In this document: positions 6,191 to 7,307 of the stretch, one piece after another
How the letters are laid out: every line of letters starts with the position of its first letter
Position numbering within the stretch: the first letter of the stretch is position 1
DNA from: JAFNGF01 sp964567045
GTDB taxonomy: Bacteria; Planctomycetota; Phycisphaerae; Sedimentisphaerales; Anaerobacaceae
Length of the DNA: 7,307 nucleotides
Assembly (NCBI GenBank): GCA_964567045.1
Contig: CAZMLE010000137.1
Span: 1-7,307 of the forward strand
Direction of reading: 5' to 3'
Position numbers and translations under genes: made by a program
The notes under the pieces: model-generated
Told to the model about the DNA's origin: nothing
Seen by the model: only the letters and a program-made list of their open reading frames with translations
The model's database searches: none

Positions 6191-6295
6191 TACTTCGCAA
6201 TGGCGGAAAAGAGTTGCGATGCTAAGGCGGGTTAATACATGGCGTGCTTCGGGTTGCTCATAACAAGACTCATAGATTGGTAAATGCCCGTTCGG

Positions 6296-6339
6296 CTGCC
6301 CCTTCGACTAAACTCAGGGCTACGGCTAATTCAGGGCAG
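6296..6339. repeat. REP-like direct and inverted repeat
   Basis: CTAAACTCAGGGC (6308-6320) recurs as CTAATTCAGGGC (6326-6337). CTGCCC (6296-6301) and GGGCAG (6334-6339) form an inverted pair enclosing both. It resembles the short dispersed palindromic elements of environmental bacterial genomes; multiplicity elsewhere cannot be judged from this window. Confidence 0.45.
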
Positions 6340-6348
6340 GCTCTAATG

Positions 6349-6419
6349 CGTGGATGCGTATTTCGTGGCTCGTATCTCGTCGCTCGTGACTCGTGAAGCG
6401 TATCTCGCTAATCCCCAAT
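6349..6419. repeat. Degenerate tandem array with a 7-base period (array 3)
   Basis: From 6357 nine units keep strict 7-base phase: cgtattt, cgtggct, cgtatct, cgtcgct, cgtgact, cgtgaag, cgtatct, cgctaat, ccccaat. An 8-base unit, cgtggatg, precedes them. The core CGT is shared with array 1, and 6385-6407 matches 1330-1352 at 19 of 23 positions on the same strand. The order is mirrored: array 1 goes AAT-type to CGT-type, array 3 goes CGT-type to AAT-type. Confidence 0.75.
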
Positions 6420-6645
6420 CTCTGTTCACCTCTGGCCTTTTTGTACGCACTTGTACGTATTTTTTTGGCCCATTTGGCATTGTTTGCGGTTCTGCCTTGC
6501 CTCTTGCGACGAAAACGACAATAATGTCCTTTGTGACGGTGAAACAAGATCGGTCGAAAACGCAGGAAAAAATCGAAACTCGTGCTACGCAGCGCTTCGC
6601 AGAGTAGCATAAGTATGCTGTCCCCAGAATTTTTAGGAAACTATA
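6420..6645. repeat. Non-coding stretch with tandem hairpins before the small basic protein gene
   Basis: No convincing gene is visible. GCTAC (6584-6588) pairs with GTAGC (6604-6608) around an inner GCG-ctt-CGC hairpin (6592-6600). AGCAT (6606-6610) pairs with ATGCT (6615-6619) around a 4-base loop, overlapping the first. The following CTGTCCCCAGAATTTT resembles sequence I associate with dispersed REP-type elements; that is a recollection, not a check. TTGTACG is directly repeated at about 6440-6457. Confidence 0.4.
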
Positions 6646-6660
6646 GAATACGAGGTATTC
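6646..6660. promoter_or_regulatory. 15-base palindrome overlapping a -10 box, upstream of the small gene
   Basis: GAATAC (6646-6651) and GTATTC (6655-6660) form a perfect inverted repeat with a GAG centre. It overlaps the plus-strand -10 candidate TAGAAT (6644-6649), the same hexamer as the rRNA promoter -10, although no good -35 is seen. It ends just before the ribosome site AGGAAAGGA (6661-6669). The position suits a repressor operator or a 5'-UTR hairpin. Confidence 0.45.
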
Positions 6661-6675
6661 AGGAAAGGATAATGT

Positions 6676-6783
6676 ATGGCCCAAAGTCATGGTGCTAAAA
6701 AAGATGTAAAGAAGAAAGCACAAAAAACGTTAAAAGAGAAACGGCTTGAGAAGAAAATGAAGAAAGCAGGCATATCCGCATAA
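6676..6783 (+). CDS. Small lysine-rich basic protein (35 residues)
   Basis: This short frame reads MAQSHGAKKDVKKKAQKTLK, then EKRLEKKMKKAGISA and TAA. It has an excellent ribosome site, AGGAAAGGA (6661-6669), 6 bases before the ATG. Twelve of 35 residues are Lys and one is Arg. The body is strongly helix-prone with alternating Lys and Leu/Ala and no hydrophobic segment, so the product is probably cytoplasmic and able to bind nucleic acid or other polyanions. I recognise no named family. The clean ribosome site, promoter-like palindrome upstream and strong hairpin 12 bases after the stop make a compact, self-contained gene. Its size makes chance occurrence possible, but the codon pattern and ribosome site argue for a real gene. 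Confidence 0.7.
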   Translation: MAQSHGAKKDVKKKAQKTLKEKRLEKKMKKAGISA

Positions 6784-6795
6784 ACAGCATGACTG

Positions 6796-6825
6796 GCCCC
6801 TGCGTCTCCCGACGCAAGTCGGGGC
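6796..6825 (+). terminator. Strong hairpin after the small basic protein gene (possible terminator or REP element)
   Basis: GCCCC (6796-6800) pairs with GGGGC (6821-6825) and TGCGTC (6801-6806) with GACGCA (6811-6816), around a TCCC loop and a 4-base bulge. Alternatively CCCGAC/GTCGGG (6808-6823) folds with a GCAA tetraloop. There is no T-run, so it is not a classical intrinsic terminator and may be a dispersed palindromic element. Confidence 0.45.
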
Positions 6826-7055
6826 AGCGGGGATGATACGTTTATGGCCTTTACTCGGTATTGCAGTTGAATGTCCCCGGGCAGGTCGCTCAGTGAATCT
6901 TCTGTTTCAACTGAAATAGCGGCCTGTCTTCATTGGCCAACTGAAGAAGCAACGGAAACTTCTTATACTGGCAGAAACAGTCTGTTCTCCGCCGGAGGCA
7001 TGCGGGGACAAGCTTTCCCGTTTTGTACAGTACGCCAGCCTGCCAGTCTGCCTGA
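6826..7055. other. Non-coding spacer with inverted repeats
   Basis: I see no gene with a ribosome site here. CAGTTGAA (6864-6871) and TTCAACTG (6906-6913) form a perfect 8-base inverted repeat with a 34-base interior. CTCCG/CGGAG forms a tight palindrome at 6987-6997. CGCC at about 7033 and GGCG at 7056 bracket a CTG-rich segment. These are REP-like or structured leader elements of unknown role. Confidence 0.35.
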
Positions 7056-7088
7056 GGCGGATAAAAGGCGGGTAAAAGGTGTATAAAA
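7056..7088. repeat. Three 11-base tandem repeats upstream of the last gene
   Basis: The units are GGCGGATAAAA (7056-7066), GGCGGGTAAAA (7067-7077) and GGTGTATAAAA (7078-7088). The 11-base spacing is close to one helical turn, so all copies face the same side of the DNA. The array ends 29 bases before the ATG at 7118, in the promoter region. A binding-site cluster is possible but unproven. Confidence 0.5.
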
Positions 7089-7117
7089 CTGTATGATCAT
7101 TATTGGGGCAAAAAGAA

Positions 7118-7307
7118 ATGGAATACAAGGTCAGCAAGAAACGCGCGGCTCTATGGGTTGTCGCAACGATAGTAGGGCCGTTGCTGTTCTACTTGTTGAT
7201 CTCCGGGTGGTACATCGGTATATGGTATGCCCAAACTAAGCATCAGGGTCCGCCGACACCCGATATCATAATCAAGAGCATGTTCATCGGTTATCCTCCG
7301 GCAATTT
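7118..7307 (+). CDS. Membrane protein, N-terminal part (runs off window)
   Basis: The frame starts at ATG 7118 and is open to the window end (63 residues, 3' truncated). It begins MEYKVSKKRA, followed by a hydrophobic stretch at about residues 11-37 (ALWVVATIVGPLLFYLLISG, then WYIGIWY), then a polar, proline-bearing segment. The Lys-rich start followed by one long hydrophobic segment suggests a single N-terminal anchor with the positive end inside. There is no lipobox or obvious signal-peptidase site. The ribosome site is weak (GGGG about 10 bases upstream). I do not recognise a family from this fragment. The open frame, ATG and clear membrane segment support a real gene. It seems separate from the small gene upstream, with more than 330 bases between. 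Confidence 0.65.
   Translation, partial: MEYKVSKKRAALWVVATIVGPLLFYLLISGWYIGIWYAQTKHQGPPTPDIIIKSMFIGYPPAI

Noticed and set aside
6343..6723. Minus-strand open frame of 126 codons
   Set aside because: It runs through the 7-base array, hairpins and antisense to the small gene, with no ribosome site or recognisable motif.

Overview
Organism. The window opens with the 5' end of a 16S rRNA gene on the minus strand. Its sequence (AGGGTTTGATCCTGGCTCAG followed by AACGAACGCTGGCGG) looks to me like Planctomycetota, most like Phycisphaerae or Sedimentisphaerales. That lineage is judged by eye from about 356 bases of rRNA. The long, repeat-laden intergenic spaces suggest an environmental genome or a metagenome-assembled contig.

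Layout. Bases 1-653 (minus strand) hold the start of an rRNA operon read backwards: sigma70-type promoter, boxB hairpin, boxA, a structured leader, a processing-type hairpin and the 16S 5' end. A YjbQ/UPF0047-family gene (864-1283, plus) diverges from it. Bases 1284-1702 are non-coding and carry two degenerate arrays with a strict 7-base period, a near-consensus promoter and an inverted repeat. An AT-rich gene (1703-3058, plus) encodes an unrecognised 451-residue protein whose central part resembles the TIR / nucleoside 2-deoxyribosyltransferase fold. Convergent with it is a minus-strand operon, 6190 down to 3275. It has its own promoter, a TIR-APAZ gene, and one base later a GTG-started short Argonaute gene. 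This is a SPARTA-type defence system. Bases 6191-6675 carry another 7-base-period array and REP-like hairpins. A 35-codon lysine-rich protein gene follows (6676-6783), then a repeat-bearing spacer, then the start of a membrane protein gene that runs off the end (7118-7307).

How the genes work together. By analogy with characterised SPARTA systems, the short Argonaute and TIR-APAZ proteins form a heterodimer. Guide-directed recognition of invader DNA then makes the complexes oligomerise, and the TIR domains hydrolyse NAD(P)+, killing or arresting the invaded cell. The PIWI domain lacks recognisable catalytic acids and the TIR keeps its catalytic Glu candidate (E98), both as expected. The convergent AT-rich gene may be a second nucleotide-consuming effector or accessory factor in the same defence island. 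Its base composition differs sharply from its neighbours, and related 7-base-period arrays flank the whole block (1302-1371 and 6349-6419). The least explained parts of the window are that 451-residue protein and the heptamer-period arrays.
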